Of a DNA stretch of 64,000 bases, positions 7,408 through 15,776 are shown in pieces. The stretch is from Mycobacterium sp. 236(2023) (GTDB lineage Bacteria; Actinomycetota; Actinomycetes; Mycobacteriales; Mycobacteriaceae), in the NCBI RefSeq assembly GCF_029623955.1, contig NZ_JARSBP010000003.1, positions 806,001 to 870,000 on the forward strand, written 5' to 3'. The notes beneath the pieces were generated by a model. The model was not told the DNA's origin and ran no database searches. It worked only from the letters and a program-made list of their open reading frames with translations. The stretch's first letter is position 1. Each line of letters starts with the position of its first letter. The position numbers were made by a program, and so were the translations under genes.

Positions 7408-8882
7408 TTGACGATCCTCTTTTCCACCTGGTCGGACAGTTTCGTCAGTGCCATGATGACGATGAAGTAGACGATGCCGATGATCAGCCACATCTCGAAC
7501 GACTTGTAGTTGCCGGCGATGATGATCCGGCCCGTCTGCGTGAGCTCGGCGATGCCGATGACCGACAGGATCGACGTGTCCTTCAGAGTGATGACGAACT
7601 GGTTGATGTAGGACGGGATCATCGTTCGGATCGCCTGCGGGAGAATCACTTTGCGCATGGTGGGCAGGTAGCCGATACCGAGGCTGCGCGCGGCCTCCAT
7701 CTGTCCCTTGTCAACCGACAGGATGCCGCCGCGAACGATCTCGGTCATGTACGCGCCGGCGTTGAGGGACAGCGTGATGATGCCGGCGGTCAAGGCCGAC
7801 ATCTGGAACCCGAGGGCTGACGGGATGCCGAAGTAGATGAAGAAGGCCTGCACCAGAAGCGGTGTGCCACGGAATATGTCGACGAACGTGGTCCCGATGG
7901 CGCGCAGCCAGATGGCCCTGGACACCCGCATCAAACCGAAGACGATGCCGAGAACCAGGGCGATCGCGATGGAGACGACGGTGAGGATCACCGTCATCTT
8001 CAGGCCTTCGAGCAGCAGTGGGAACGTGCTCTTGATCAACCCGAAGAACGAGTCGTTGTCTGCCGTTGCGTTCTCGCCGAGGTAGGTGTTGATGATCTCG
8101 TCGTAGCGGCCGGACTCTTTGAGGTTGTTCAGTCCGGTGTTGAACTTCTGCAACAGTTCCGGGTTCTGTCCCTTGTTGACCGCGAAGCCGTAGCCGGTCG
8201 GATCTTCCTTCGGCGTAACCGTCTTGAAGCCGTTGCCCTGGGCGATGCCGTAGAGCAGCACCGGGTAATCCTCGAAGACCGCAACCGAGTTGCCGGTCTT
8301 CACCTCGTCGAACATCGTCGACGAGTCGGCAAAGGAGACGACCTCGAAGCCGTACTGGTCCTTGATCGAGTTGGCGAAATCGGCGCCCTGGGTACCGTTC
8401 TTGACCGAAACGCGTTGGCCGCGCAGATCTTCGTAGGACTTGATGTCCTCGTTGTCCTTCAGAACCGCCATCTGGATGCCGGATTCGAAGTAGGGCTCGG
8501 AGAAGTCGAAGACCTTCTTGCGTTCGTCGGTGATCGACATCCCGGCGATGACACCGTCCACCTGGTCGGCCTGCACAGCTTGCAGGGCCGCGTCGAACCC
8601 CAGCGGTTTGATGTCGACGGTGAAGCTCTGGTCTTCGGCGATGGCCCGGATCAGGTCCATGTCGATACCGACGAAGTCACCCTTCTCGTCCTGGAACTCG
8701 AACGGTGCGAACGTGGTGTCCGTGGCGATGACATAGTTTTCGCCTTGCGCGTGGGCGTGCGGTGCTGCCATCGATGCCACACCGACCAGACCCAACAGGA
8801 TCGCCGTGATGGCCACAGCGAGACCGCGGGCGGGATGTCGCCGTACTACCGCGGCGTCGCGCCGCGGCCAACCGATACCCAT
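7404..8882 (-). CDS. fused substrate-binding protein and permease of polar amino acid ABC importer
   Basis: A 492-residue fusion. Residues about 17-45 form a signal or membrane anchor. Residues 48-275 are a family 3 solute-binding domain ([19 protein letters not shown], then [27 protein letters not shown], and NGTQGADFA). Residues 285-490 are a permease domain with several membrane helices and the EAA-type loop [22 protein letters not shown] that docks the ATPase. Fusing binding protein to permease tethers the receptor to the channel and is known in GlnPH-type systems. It overlaps glnQ by 4 nt. GAGGGGAGACA precedes the ATG. The likely substrate is a polar amino acid such as glutamine or glutamate, by family only. 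Confidence 0.9.
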   Translation of the reverse strand: MGIGWPRRDAAVVRRHPARGLAVAITAILLGLVGVASMAAPHAHAQGENYVIATDTTFAPFEFQDEKGDFVGIDMDLIRAIAEDQSFTVDIKPLGFDAALQAVQADQVDGVIAGMSITDERKKVFDFSEPYFESGIQMAVLKDNEDIKSYEDLRGQRVSVKNGTQGADFANSIKDQYGFEVVSFADSSTMFDEVKTGNSVAVFEDYPVLLYGIAQGNGFKTVTPKEDPTGYGFAVNKGQNPELLQKFNTGLNNLKESGRYDEIINTYLGENATADNDSFFGLIKSTFPLLLEGLKMTVILTVVSIAIALVLGIVFGLMRVSRAIWLRAIGTTFVDIFRGTPLLVQAFFIYFGIPSALGFQMSALTAGIITLSLNAGAYMTEIVRGGILSVDKGQMEAARSLGIGYLPTMRKVILPQAIRTMIPSYINQFVITLKDTSILSVIGIAELTQTGRIIIAGNYKSFEMWLIIGIVYFIVIMALTKLSDQVEKRIVK

Positions 8883-9286
8883 GAGTGTGTCTCCCCTCTC
8901 GGCCCGGGTGGGCAGACCAACGCTAGCCCGGTCGGCGGCGTCGACGTGAAGATTTGGGGGTACGCGCCGACACCTTCGAGAACGCTGTGAGCGCTTGAGG
9001 AATTGGCCGAATAGTAAATTTCCCCGGCGGAAGGCCGTTTCGGCAAACGCTTGGCGTCTTGTGTCCTATGTCGGGGCGGTCCAGCGCTTTGATCGGAGTC
9101 TGCTCACCTTCACCCCGACCGCGGCGATGAGGCGAGTCATGATGAACGCTCCTTCCTGAATGATGGTCTACGGCAAAGCAATACGCTGCCGAATATGGGC
9201 CAGATCGTTGTCGCAGGAACCCTGAGGTGGTTGGACACAAGAGATGGGACGCAATTCCGTTGCAGCCCAGAGTATTTAAAACAGAC
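8883..9286. other. intergenic region upstream of the amino acid importer
   Basis: About 400 bp with no conserved long gene. It should hold the promoter of the leftward glnPH-glnQ transcript; a TACTAT box on the minus strand (around 9010-9017) is a candidate -10. It also contains the short open frame at 9066-9140 described separately. Longer frames here have mixed codon use and were rejected. Confidence 0.5.
9066..9140 (-). CDS. possible 24-residue basic peptide
   Basis: An ATG at 9140 is preceded 8-9 nt upstream by GGAAGGAG, one of the best Shine-Dalgarno matches in the window, and is followed by 24 codons (MTRLIAAVGV, then Lys/Arg-rich, ending in TAPT) and TAG. A hydrophobic start followed by KVSRLRSKRW makes it amphipathic and basic. 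It lies between the aspartic-protease terminator and the amino acid importer, on the same strand as both. It could be a small membrane-active peptide, a leader peptide or chance. No homologue is recognised. Confidence 0.3.
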   Translation of the reverse strand: MTRLIAAVGVKVSRLRSKRWTAPT

Positions 9287-9315
9287 GCGGCGCCGGACAT
9301 GAAGTCCGGCGCCGC
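9287..9315 (-). terminator. Rho-independent terminator of the aspartic-protease gene
   Basis: A perfect 12-bp stem (9287-9298 with 9304-9315, GCGGCGCCGGAC) closes a 5-nt loop. On the minus strand it is followed by GTCTGTTTTAAAT, a short U-rich tract. It lies 9 nt after the stop codon of the leftward gene at 9324. Confidence 0.8.
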
Positions 9316-9323
9316 GTTGCGGT

Positions 9324-10982
9324 TTACGCGTAGTTGAAAACGAGCCGTCCGCCGTTGGTGAAATCGGTGTAGATCGGCGTCACGGCGAAGGGTGTGGACC
9401 CCAGGATCGCGTTCTCGGCGTCCTGGTCGATGGCCGGCGTGTCCTTGCCTGACGTGCGGTAGGAGAACAGCTTGTCGCCGTCCTCGGTGTACACCGTGAT
9501 CAACGTGCCGTTGGGAAGGCTCGTGGCGCCATCGACGAGCGAGCCCGCGATAGTTCCGTTGAGGCCGCCCGAATCGATCCAGGTTTCGATGACCTGCTCG
9601 TCGTAGTCCCCGATCTTCACCCGCAGTGTGTTGATCGGTGCGCCGTCGAGCGTGACGCGGGCGGCGTACGGGTTCGGGCCGAGGATCGCGCGGTTGCGGC
9701 GCGGGTCCATCAGGATGCCGTTGCCGAGGAGTCCGGGCAGCCCCGCCAGCGGGTTGCTCGTTCCGGGACCTCCGGAGTTCGGCCCGATGCCGAGGATGCC
9801 CTCGTAGTCGGAGTTGGTCTCGGACAGCGCGTACCAGGTGTTGAGGGTCACCACCTGGATGCGAGTCGGCGTGCTGTCCACGTCTTCATCCACGGAGACC
9901 GGGATCTTGTAGACGTCGTACTCGTACGGGGTTGAGCAGTCCGCGTAGCAGCCTTCCCCGTGGCCGACGATCGGGCCGAGATTCTCGAGCCCGATCACCT
10001 GCGGGTTGATGATGAGGCCGTACGAACCGGTGTCGAGAAGGACGTTGACGTAGTCTCCGCCGTTGATCGACAGCTTGATGATCGGGTTGACCCTGGGGAT
10101 CCCGTTCGAGTCCTCCATGTAGACATCGAGGATCTGGTAGACGAGACCGTTGTCGGATGCCTGGTTGATGAGCTCGGCGATCGCAGCCATTTCTGCGCGC
10201 GGGCCGAAGAGTCCGACCACAGGCAGGAACTTCTCGGCCGCTTCGAGCTGATCCTGGACGCGGATCGTCCGCTGGATGCTGGCCTCGATGCGCTGCCCCG
10301 CGATCCAGTGCGCGAACGTGTTCTCCGCGGTGTCGGCGTACTGCTGTTGCAGCAGAGAGTGATTGAGCTGCCAGCGCTCCAGCGAAGCGTGGGCACCGCC
10401 CAGCCACATCTGCGGAAGCAGCGAGGCCAGTCCGGCCAGGAAGTTGCCGCTGTCCCAGGTCGCTTCCTTCAGATCCTCGCGCGCGTCGGTGATCTGCTCG
10501 AGCGCGAGGTCGACGGTGTCGGTGTCGGCGGGCGCGTCGACGTCGTCCTCTTCGTCGTCGTCGACATCGAGGGTCACGAGAGTCTCCGCGGAGTTGGCGC
10601 GGGTGCTGGCCGGAACGGTGCCGGGCCCGGCCTCGTCGCCATCGTCGTCCACCTCGGTGTCGTCGACGTCGGTGTCGTCCACCTCGGAATCGGCGACCGA
10701 CTCGGAGTCTTTGTCGCGATCGGCGGCGTCGGAATCATCGCTGTCGTCGGACTCTTTCGAGTTCTTGGCGGCGCGGGTTGACTTCGTCGTCGACCGGGAT
10801 TCGCTGTCCGATGACGCCGAGGCCTTGGACTCGGAGTCGTCGCTGCTGGTGGACGGGCCGGCACTGGTGCTGGCGTTCGTGTCGTCCGGTGCTGCCTGTG
10901 CGGTGGTGGCCGTCCACATGCAGACACCCGTCGCGATTGCGGGGGTTGCAAGGGCTGTTGCTGCCCAGCTACTTATTTTCAC
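9324..10982 (-). CDS. exported PecA-like aspartic protease with acidic linker, no PE domain
   Basis: From a GTG at 10982 the protein has about 552 residues. It opens with a signal peptide (KISSWAATALATPAIATG, cut after TTAQA), followed by about 110 residues of Ser/Asp/Glu-rich low-complexity sequence, a helical region (residues 170-270) and a C-terminal domain with two aspartic-protease motifs, LLDTGSYGL and WIDSGGLNG. This C-terminal domain matches PecA-type enzymes, which in slow growers are attached to PE domains and trim PE proteins at the cell surface. Here the PE domain is replaced by a signal peptide and acidic linker. A longer frame starts at 11078, but its extra codons are AT rich and look non-coding. 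No partner gene is adjacent; a terminator follows. Confidence 0.75.
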   Translation of the reverse strand: MKISSWAATALATPAIATGVCMWTATTAQAAPDDTNASTSAGPSTSSDDSESKASASSDSESRSTTKSTRAAKNSKESDDSDDSDAADRDKDSESVADSEVDDTDVDDTEVDDDGDEAGPGTVPASTRANSAETLVTLDVDDDEEDDVDAPADTDTVDLALEQITDAREDLKEATWDSGNFLAGLASLLPQMWLGGAHASLERWQLNHSLLQQQYADTAENTFAHWIAGQRIEASIQRTIRVQDQLEAAEKFLPVVGLFGPRAEMAAIAELINQASDNGLVYQILDVYMEDSNGIPRVNPIIKLSINGGDYVNVLLDTGSYGLIINPQVIGLENLGPIVGHGEGCYADCSTPYEYDVYKIPVSVDEDVDSTPTRIQVVTLNTWYALSETNSDYEGILGIGPNSGGPGTSNPLAGLPGLLGNGILMDPRRNRAILGPNPYAARVTLDGAPINTLRVKIGDYDEQVIETWIDSGGLNGTIAGSLVDGATSLPNGTLITVYTEDGDKLFSYRTSGKDTPAIDQDAENAILGSTPFAVTPIYTDFTNGGRLVFNYA

Positions 10983-11364
10983 GGGCGTAAGTACAGCACA
11001 AAGATTTAGTTGCGCAAGCAACTTTCGCAAATAAATCGGCTCAGACAGTACAAACGATGATACATCCACCAGGCGCACGCGGTGCCGATCGTCGCTCAGT
11101 GTGGGAACCCAGATGTTTCCCTGGCGTTACAGCAAATGTCCATATTGCGAAAAAGAATGGGAAGCGAATTTGCGGTAGACACGGTGAGCGCGGCACGAAA
11201 TGTGGGTGACGACGGCATAAGCATCACGAGCCTGAGCGCCGCGTTCGAGGGTTGTTACATATTTGGCAGCAATGTGCCATTTGCAAGTTTGTGCCATTAA
11301 TGCCGGGCGCATTGAGCAAATCCAGAAGCGTGTGAGTCCGCTCGGAAGCTCAGGCCTCTTGCTG
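10983..11364. other. AT-rich intergenic region
   Basis: About 380 bp between two leftward genes, clearly lower in GC than the surroundings and with short ORFs only. It includes the inverted repeat GTTGC-GCAA-GCAAC near 11009-11022. It probably carries the promoter and 5' leader of the aspartic-protease gene. The forward frame 11082-11300 has no Shine-Dalgarno and atypical codons and is not called. Confidence 0.5.
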
Positions 11365-11730
11365 CTACATCAGGCCCGGCGGAATCGGTGCCGGCAGCTG
11401 GATCGGTGGAATGTCGGCGGGCAACGGCACCGTCGGAATGTCCGCGGGCATCGTGACCGGGGGCACCGCAGAAGGGAACGCGACGGCCGGGATGTCGGCC
11501 GGCAGTTGAACCATCGGGACGTCTGCGGGGTAGGGGAATGGAGGCAGGCCTGCCGGGATCGGCAGGTTCGGTAACGGCAGCGCCGGGAATGACGGGGCAG
11601 GGAAGAACGGAGCCGGATCGGCCTTCGATGGATCCACCGTAGCTGGATCGGCCGTGGCCACAGCAGGTCCGATTGTCAACGCGGCCAGGCACAGTCCCAG
11701 CACCGCGGCGGATCGGCGGATGCGGGCCAT
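11365..11730 (-). CDS. exported proline-rich repeat protein
   Basis: A 121-residue secreted protein: signal peptide of about 29 residues (basic MARIRR, hydrophobic core, cleavage after VATA), then a Pro-rich domain dominated by imperfect repeats of the form PADIPxVxLP (at least four PADxP units) and ending in PIPPGLM. There are no Cys residues and no enzymatic motif. Such Pro/Ala exported proteins are common at mycobacterial surfaces and may span the cell wall. The ATG at 11730 is used; a TTG one codon upstream also exists. It starts 65 nt downstream of the rtcB stop on the same strand. Confidence 0.75.
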   Translation of the reverse strand: MARIRRSAAVLGLCLAALTIGPAVATADPATVDPSKADPAPFFPAPSFPALPLPNLPIPAGLPPFPYPADVPMVQLPADIPAVAFPSAVPPVTMPADIPTVPLPADIPPIQLPAPIPPGLM

Positions 11731-11795
11731 CAATCAAGGCTAGACCGCGGCCCGGCTCCGGCGAACAGGTTCGCCGGAGCCGGGCGCGGTCGGCG

Positions 11796-13049
11796 CTACG
11801 TGCCCTTGACGTTGAGCACCTGCCGTAGCGTGTGCTCGATCTCGACCAACTCGGAGGCATCGGCCATCACCTGGTCGATGTCCTTGTACGCGTCCGGGAT
11901 CTCGTCGACCCATTCGTCGCCGTGGCGGTACTCGATACCGGCCATGCGCGCAGCCAGATCGTCGGCGGTGAACCGCTTTCGGGCCTGGGTGCGCGAGAAG
12001 CGGCGTCCCGCCCCGTGCGGAGCCGAGCACAGGCCGGCGGCGTTGCCCTTCCCTCGAACAATGTAGGAGCGGGTCCCCATCGAGCCGGGAATGATTCCTC
12101 GCACGCCTTCGTGAGCGTCGATCGCACCCTTGCGCGTCAACCACACGGACTTACCCGCGTGAGTCTCCTTGCGCGTGTAGTTGTGGTGCGTGTTGATCCG
12201 CTCTACCTCGATGGCGGCATCGCCGCCGACGCCCATCCACTCGGCCAGCACCCACCGGAACCGGTCCGTCATCTCGGCGCGGTTCTCAAGGGCGAATCGC
12301 TGCGCCCAGTTCAGCTCCCGCAGGTACGTCGAAAACTCGCGCGTGCCCTGCGGCAGATAGGCGAGGTCGGCGTTCGGCAGGTCGATCCACCAACGCCGGC
12401 ACAACTGCTGGGCCGACCTGATGTGATTCTGCGCGATCTTGTTGCCCACGCCCCGCGAACCGGAATGCAGAAACATCCACACCCGATCGGCTTCATCGAG
12501 ACACAGTTCGATGAAATGGTTTCCGCCGCCGAGGGATCCGAGCTGCTCGCGCCACTTCGGGGAATGTGACAGGTCGACGTTGCGGTGCGTCCCATCCCCA
12601 CCGTCATCACCCGGCGAGGCCAGAGCTTCCAGCGCGGCGATGCGCTCGTCGGTGTGCTTCCCCCAGGCGCCCCCGCGAACATCGCTGTTGTAGTTGCCGG
12701 GCGAGAGCGGGATGACGTCCTCGATCGCCTTGCGCAGAGCCGCTCGGTCGCGTCCCGCGATGTCGGAGGCGGTGAATACCGTTCGGGCAGCGATCATCCC
12801 GCAGCCGATGTCGACACCAACGGCAGCAGGGATCACCGCGTCGATTGTGGGAATCACGGTCCCGACCGCTGAGCCCTTGCCGCTGTGAGCATCTGGCATC
12901 AACGCGACGTGAGGGTGCACAAACGGCATCGCTGCTGTCTGCTTCGCCTGTTCGATCGCGTTGTCGGCGATCTGCGACGCGAAGTTCAACAGCTTGAAGC
13001 CTTCGATGCGGTGCCCGGTCATGGATTTGATTGTCCAGTGGGTGTCCAC
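11796..13049 (-). CDS. rtcB: RtcB family RNA-splicing ligase
   Basis: A protein of 408-417 residues of the RtcB family, GTP- and Mn-dependent ligases that join RNA 2',3'-cyclic phosphate or 3'-phosphate to 5'-OH ends for RNA repair. Diagnostic motifs are present: PDAHSGKG, VGVDIGCGM (metal-binding Cys), GGGNHFIEL, HSGSRGVGN, HHNYTRKETH and, near the C-terminus, GLCSAPHGAGR, whose histidine is guanylylated. Two starts are possible: the GTG at 13049, inside a perfect hairpin, and the ATG at 13022 (MTGHRIEGF), which fits the family N-terminus better but has no clear Shine-Dalgarno. Archease and RtcA genes are not nearby. Mycobacterial RtcB substrates are unknown. Confidence 0.92.
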   Translation of the reverse strand: MDTHWTIKSMTGHRIEGFKLLNFASQIADNAIEQAKQTAAMPFVHPHVALMPDAHSGKGSAVGTVIPTIDAVIPAAVGVDIGCGMIAARTVFTASDIAGRDRAALRKAIEDVIPLSPGNYNSDVRGGAWGKHTDERIAALEALASPGDDGGDGTHRNVDLSHSPKWREQLGSLGGGNHFIELCLDEADRVWMFLHSGSRGVGNKIAQNHIRSAQQLCRRWWIDLPNADLAYLPQGTREFSTYLRELNWAQRFALENRAEMTDRFRWVLAEWMGVGGDAAIEVERINTHHNYTRKETHAGKSVWLTRKGAIDAHEGVRGIIPGSMGTRSYIVRGKGNAAGLCSAPHGAGRRFSRTQARKRFTADDLAARMAGIEYRHGDEWVDEIPDAYKDIDQVMADASELVEIEHTLRQVLNVKGT

Positions 13050-13053
13050 TGGA
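13034..13053 (-). promoter_or_regulatory. perfect inverted repeat over the rtcB start
   Basis: TCCAGTGG (13034-13041) and CCACTGGA (13046-13053) form an 8-bp inverted repeat around GTGT. It covers the upstream GTG start codon of rtcB and lies 12 nt ahead of the ATG at 13022. As DNA it could be a repressor operator; as RNA it could hide the start region. Which one, if either, cannot be told from sequence. Confidence 0.5.
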
Positions 13054-13079
13054 TAAATCCGACCTGCGCGCAGACGCGA

Positions 13080-13712
13080 CTACGCCGTCATCAGATAGTC
13101 GGCGCTGCCGACGCACACGACACCCGCCGGGTTGACCGTCGTGGCCGCCATGACGACGGCGGTCGCGACTGCCGTCGTGTCACCGTACATATCGCCCGTG
13201 ACAACACTGAATCGCACACCGGCACCGGCGAATTGGGGCCGCATCGCATACAGAGCGGTCTCGCCGGCACGCATGGTTGCCGCCACCGTCGTGTAGCCCA
13301 TCGGCACCGCTTTGTTCGGATAGAAGTGCGCCTGATGGTTGGTCACGAAGGCGAAGTAGCCACCCGCCGGCATCAGCGGCAACGCCAGCTCGGCGAACCG
13401 CCGCAGAGCCCTGGCGCTGCGGCCGGGGGCCTCCGATGCGGTGAGGATCGCAGCGTCCAGCCGGCCGAAGCGTGCGCCGATCGAGGCGATCAAGGCTGCC
13501 GTGTCCAATTCCTCGTACGTGTCCGCGGCGAGCGGTGTCGCCAGGCCGCCGGCGGCACGGATCGCATCGGCGACCTCGGCTGCGCGGTCGGAGTCGGCGC
13601 AGTTCACCACGACGTGCGCTCCCGACCGGGCGAACTGTCGCGCGATCTCGGCTCCGATGGCTCCGGAAGCGCCGTTGACGAGGACGACGGGGGTGGCGTT
13701 CGTGGATCGCAT
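13080..13712 (-). CDS. atypical SDR-family protein
   Basis: A 210-residue Rossmann protein. The ATG at 13712 has AAAGGAG before it. The nucleotide loop is NGASGAIG, and VVNCADSDRA and PLAADTYEELD are the following strands of an SDR fold. The usual catalytic YxxxK is missing: the matching place reads MGYTTVAATM, without lysine, and the serine strand reads FVTNHQAHF. It may therefore be a binding or regulatory SDR, or use other residues. It lies 30 nt upstream of rtcB on the same strand and is divergent from the deazaflavin oxidoreductase across an unusually AT-rich 133 bp (AAAAATAAGGTAACGATAAG) that probably holds both promoters. Confidence 0.75.
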   Translation of the reverse strand: MRSTNATPVVLVNGASGAIGAEIARQFARSGAHVVVNCADSDRAAEVADAIRAAGGLATPLAADTYEELDTAALIASIGARFGRLDAAILTASEAPGRSARALRRFAELALPLMPAGGYFAFVTNHQAHFYPNKAVPMGYTTVAATMRAGETALYAMRPQFAGAGVRFSVVTGDMYGDTTAVATAVVMAATTVNPAGVVCVGSADYLMTA

Positions 13713-13845
13713 CGTGGCTCCTTTGCTCGACTGCTTTCCCAGACGGTACACGCGTTCCTAAGAAAGGTAAGGGAAAAATAAGGTAACGATAAGATAGCTA
13801 ATCGTCGGCGGGAATACATCGCCACCCCGCGCCATTGATCAGACC

Positions 13846-14268
13846 GTGACTGAGCAACCGCACCTGAGCCCGACTGACTGGGTCCGTGACCAGACCGAAC
13901 GCATCCTCGAACAGGGCACCACCGACGGCGTCGAGGTCCTGGACCGCCCTGTCGTCCTGTTCACCACCACCGGCGCCAAGTCCGGCGCGAAGCGCTACGT
14001 TCCGCTGATGCGCGTCGAAGAGAACGGGCGCTACGCCATGGTCGCCTCCAAGGGCGGAGACCCCAAGCATCCGCTCTGGTACCACAACGTCAAGGCCAAC
14101 CCTGTGGTCACGGTGCAGGACGGCGACAAGGTCGCGACCATGACGGCCCGCGAGATCGAGGGTGACGAGCGTGAGCACTGGTGGAAGCTCGCGGTCGAGG
14201 CCTATCCGCCGTACGCGGAGTATCAGACCAAGACCGATCGCCTGATCCCGGTCTTCATCGTCGAGTAG
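13846..14268 (+). CDS. deazaflavin (F420)-dependent nitroreductase-family protein
   Basis: A 140-residue protein of the Ddn / FDOR family, split beta-barrel enzymes that use cofactor F420H2 and are abundant in mycobacteria. Family marks are VLFTTTGAKSGAKRYVPLM (substrate and F420 binding strand-loop), MVASKGGDPKHPLWYHNV (the KGG..HP.WYHN motif contacts the deazaflavin phosphate) and ANPVVTVQDGDK. The start is GTG at 13846. Natural substrates probably include quinones or other redox-active small molecules. It stands alone, divergent from the atypical SDR, with the MOSC gene 56 nt downstream. Confidence 0.9.
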   Translation: MTEQPHLSPTDWVRDQTERILEQGTTDGVEVLDRPVVLFTTTGAKSGAKRYVPLMRVEENGRYAMVASKGGDPKHPLWYHNVKANPVVTVQDGDKVATMTAREIEGDEREHWWKLAVEAYPPYAEYQTKTDRLIPVFIVE

Positions 14269-14324
14269 CCAGGTCGAGTAGCGGACCATAGCGCTCGGCC
14301 GCCGACTGGTGGTGCAATGGCCGC

Positions 14325-15314
14325 ATGAAGGTCGTCGAACTGTGGCGCTATCCGGTCAAGTCGATGGGCGGCACCCGTGTCGAACGCCTGCGCATTGATC
14401 GTCGCGGGGTGCACGCAGACCGGCTGTGGGCGGTGCGCGACGTGGAGAAGGGCGTGACGGCCTCGGCGCGCAGAGTCCCAGCGCTGCTGCAGTGCTCGGC
14501 TCGGTACGCCGTCGAACCGGGCGAAGACGCCGGGCCCGGCAACGCGGCCGCGGTCGTCATCACCATGCCCGACGGCCGGGAATTCGACGGCGGCGATCCC
14601 GGCGTCAATGCGGCGCTCAGCGAACTGGTGGGCCGGGAGATGCGGTTGGTGTCGCTGCCGCCGGTGAAAGACACCACTGAGCACCGCATGTCTCTGCAGG
14701 CATCGCTGGCCAACTTCGCCGCCCCGCAGGTTCGCAGCGATTTCGGCCTGGGTGACAGCGAGGACCTGCCCGACACGTCGGTGTTCACGACGCGCCAAAT
14801 GGTCACGCTGGCAAGGTATTCCACGCCGCCCGGGACGTTCGTCGACCTCAGCCCCGTGCACGTTCTGAGCACGGCGAGCCTGCGCAACCTGTCCGCCGAC
14901 GGGGCGCCCTACGACGTTCGCCGGTTCCGGCCGAATGTGCTGATCGACATCGACATCGACAACGACGGCGACGCATTTCCCGAGTCTGCCTGGGTCGGCG
15001 GCGAGATTCGTTTCGGGACTGCCGTTTTGTCCGTGACCAACCCGACGATCCGGTGCGTGGTCCCGACCCGCCCGCAGCCCGAGATCGACCTCGACAAGGC
15101 ACTCACACGCCGACTGGCCGAGCGGACGAACCGATTCCTCGGCGTCTACGCCGACGTCGCGACGCCCGGAACGGTCACCGTCGGTGATGACGTCAGCGCG
15201 CGTCCGCCGGCACCCCCCGGTGCCGTCGAACGGACAGCTGCCGCCCTCGGCAAATCGGCCACCCGCGGCTTGCAGCGCTTGATGGAGGCGACAGTTCTGC
15301 GGAACAAAGGGTGA
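14325..15314 (+). CDS. MOSC domain-containing protein
   Basis: A 329-residue protein with an N-terminal beta-barrel domain (VVELWRYPVKSMGG, about residues 1-110) and a C-terminal MOSC domain (about 150-285) containing RRFRPNVLID and PTIRCVVPTRP, the conserved cysteine region. MOSC proteins handle sulfur or bind the molybdenum cofactor; the closest known types are YcbX and mARC-like proteins that reduce N-hydroxylated compounds with a reductase partner. No redox partner domain (such as a ferredoxin) is fused here. The last 40 residues are an Ala/Arg-rich tail. The start ATG at 14325 follows a spaced, weak Shine-Dalgarno. It is convergent with cynS, 12 nt apart. Confidence 0.85.
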   Translation: MKVVELWRYPVKSMGGTRVERLRIDRRGVHADRLWAVRDVEKGVTASARRVPALLQCSARYAVEPGEDAGPGNAAAVVITMPDGREFDGGDPGVNAALSELVGREMRLVSLPPVKDTTEHRMSLQASLANFAAPQVRSDFGLGDSEDLPDTSVFTTRQMVTLARYSTPPGTFVDLSPVHVLSTASLRNLSADGAPYDVRRFRPNVLIDIDIDNDGDAFPESAWVGGEIRFGTAVLSVTNPTIRCVVPTRPQPEIDLDKALTRRLAERTNRFLGVYADVATPGTVTVGDDVSARPPAPPGAVERTAAALGKSATRGLQRLMEATVLRNKG

Positions 15315-15326
15315 CCGCACGTTCCG

Positions 15327-15776
15327 TCACCACCGGTAGTCGAGGAACTTTCCGTCGAACGTGACGACCACCCGGTCCCCGTCGGGGTGTTCGCGGCGGG
15401 CGATGTCGACCTTGAAATTGATGGCACTCATGATGCCGTCGCCGAACTCTTCGTGAATCAGCTCCTTGAGCGCAGGGCCGTACACGGCGAGCGCCTCCTG
15501 AAACCGGTAGATCGTCGGATCGGATGCCAGCGCCGGATCGAGCCCGCGACTCGGCTGCTGCTGCAGGCTTTCGGCCACTGAGGCGTCGAGATCGAGGAGG
15601 GCGCAGACGCGATCGGCCTGAGCCGCTTCCATCGGATGCTGGCCGAGCAGCGCGGCCACGCACCACACCGGCGGTGCGTCGATCTCGTCGGCAATATCCT
15701 TCCAGCTCAGCTTCTTTCGGATGCGTGCTGCCGTAACCAGAGCTGCGGCTTCGTTTTTCGGCATGATCGGGGTCAT
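15327..15776 (-). CDS. cynS: cyanate hydratase (cyanase)
   Basis: A 149-residue cyanase, which converts cyanate and bicarbonate to CO2 and carbamate (then ammonia). It has the N-terminal helical DNA-binding-like domain (AAALVTAARIRKKLSWKDIA) and the C-terminal decamer-forming active site: YRFQEALAVYGPALKELIHE supplies the Arg and Glu, and GIMSAINFKVD the Ser, corresponding to Arg96, Glu99 and Ser122 in E. coli. The C-terminal GKFLDYRW is typical. The ATG overlaps the stop of the FNT-family channel gene by 4 nt (ATGA), so channel and enzyme are translationally coupled. A dedicated carbonic anhydrase is not present nearby. Confidence 0.95.
   Translation of the reverse strand: MTPIMPKNEAAALVTAARIRKKLSWKDIADEIDAPPVWCVAALLGQHPMEAAQADRVCALLDLDASVAESLQQQPSRGLDPALASDPTIYRFQEALAVYGPALKELIHEEFGDGIMSAINFKVDIARREHPDGDRVVVTFDGKFLDYRW

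Noticed and set aside
5851..7470. 539-aa plus-strand ORF
   Set aside because: It runs antisense to the FAD oxidoreductase and glnQ, both of which have full conserved motifs; the frame is open because of high GC and has no recognised protein motif.
10983..11078. extended N-terminus of the aspartic protease
   Set aside because: Codons are AT rich and unlike the gene body, and the extension would place the signal peptide internally.
11082..11300. 72-aa ORF
   Set aside because: Lies in AT-rich non-coding DNA, without a Shine-Dalgarno.
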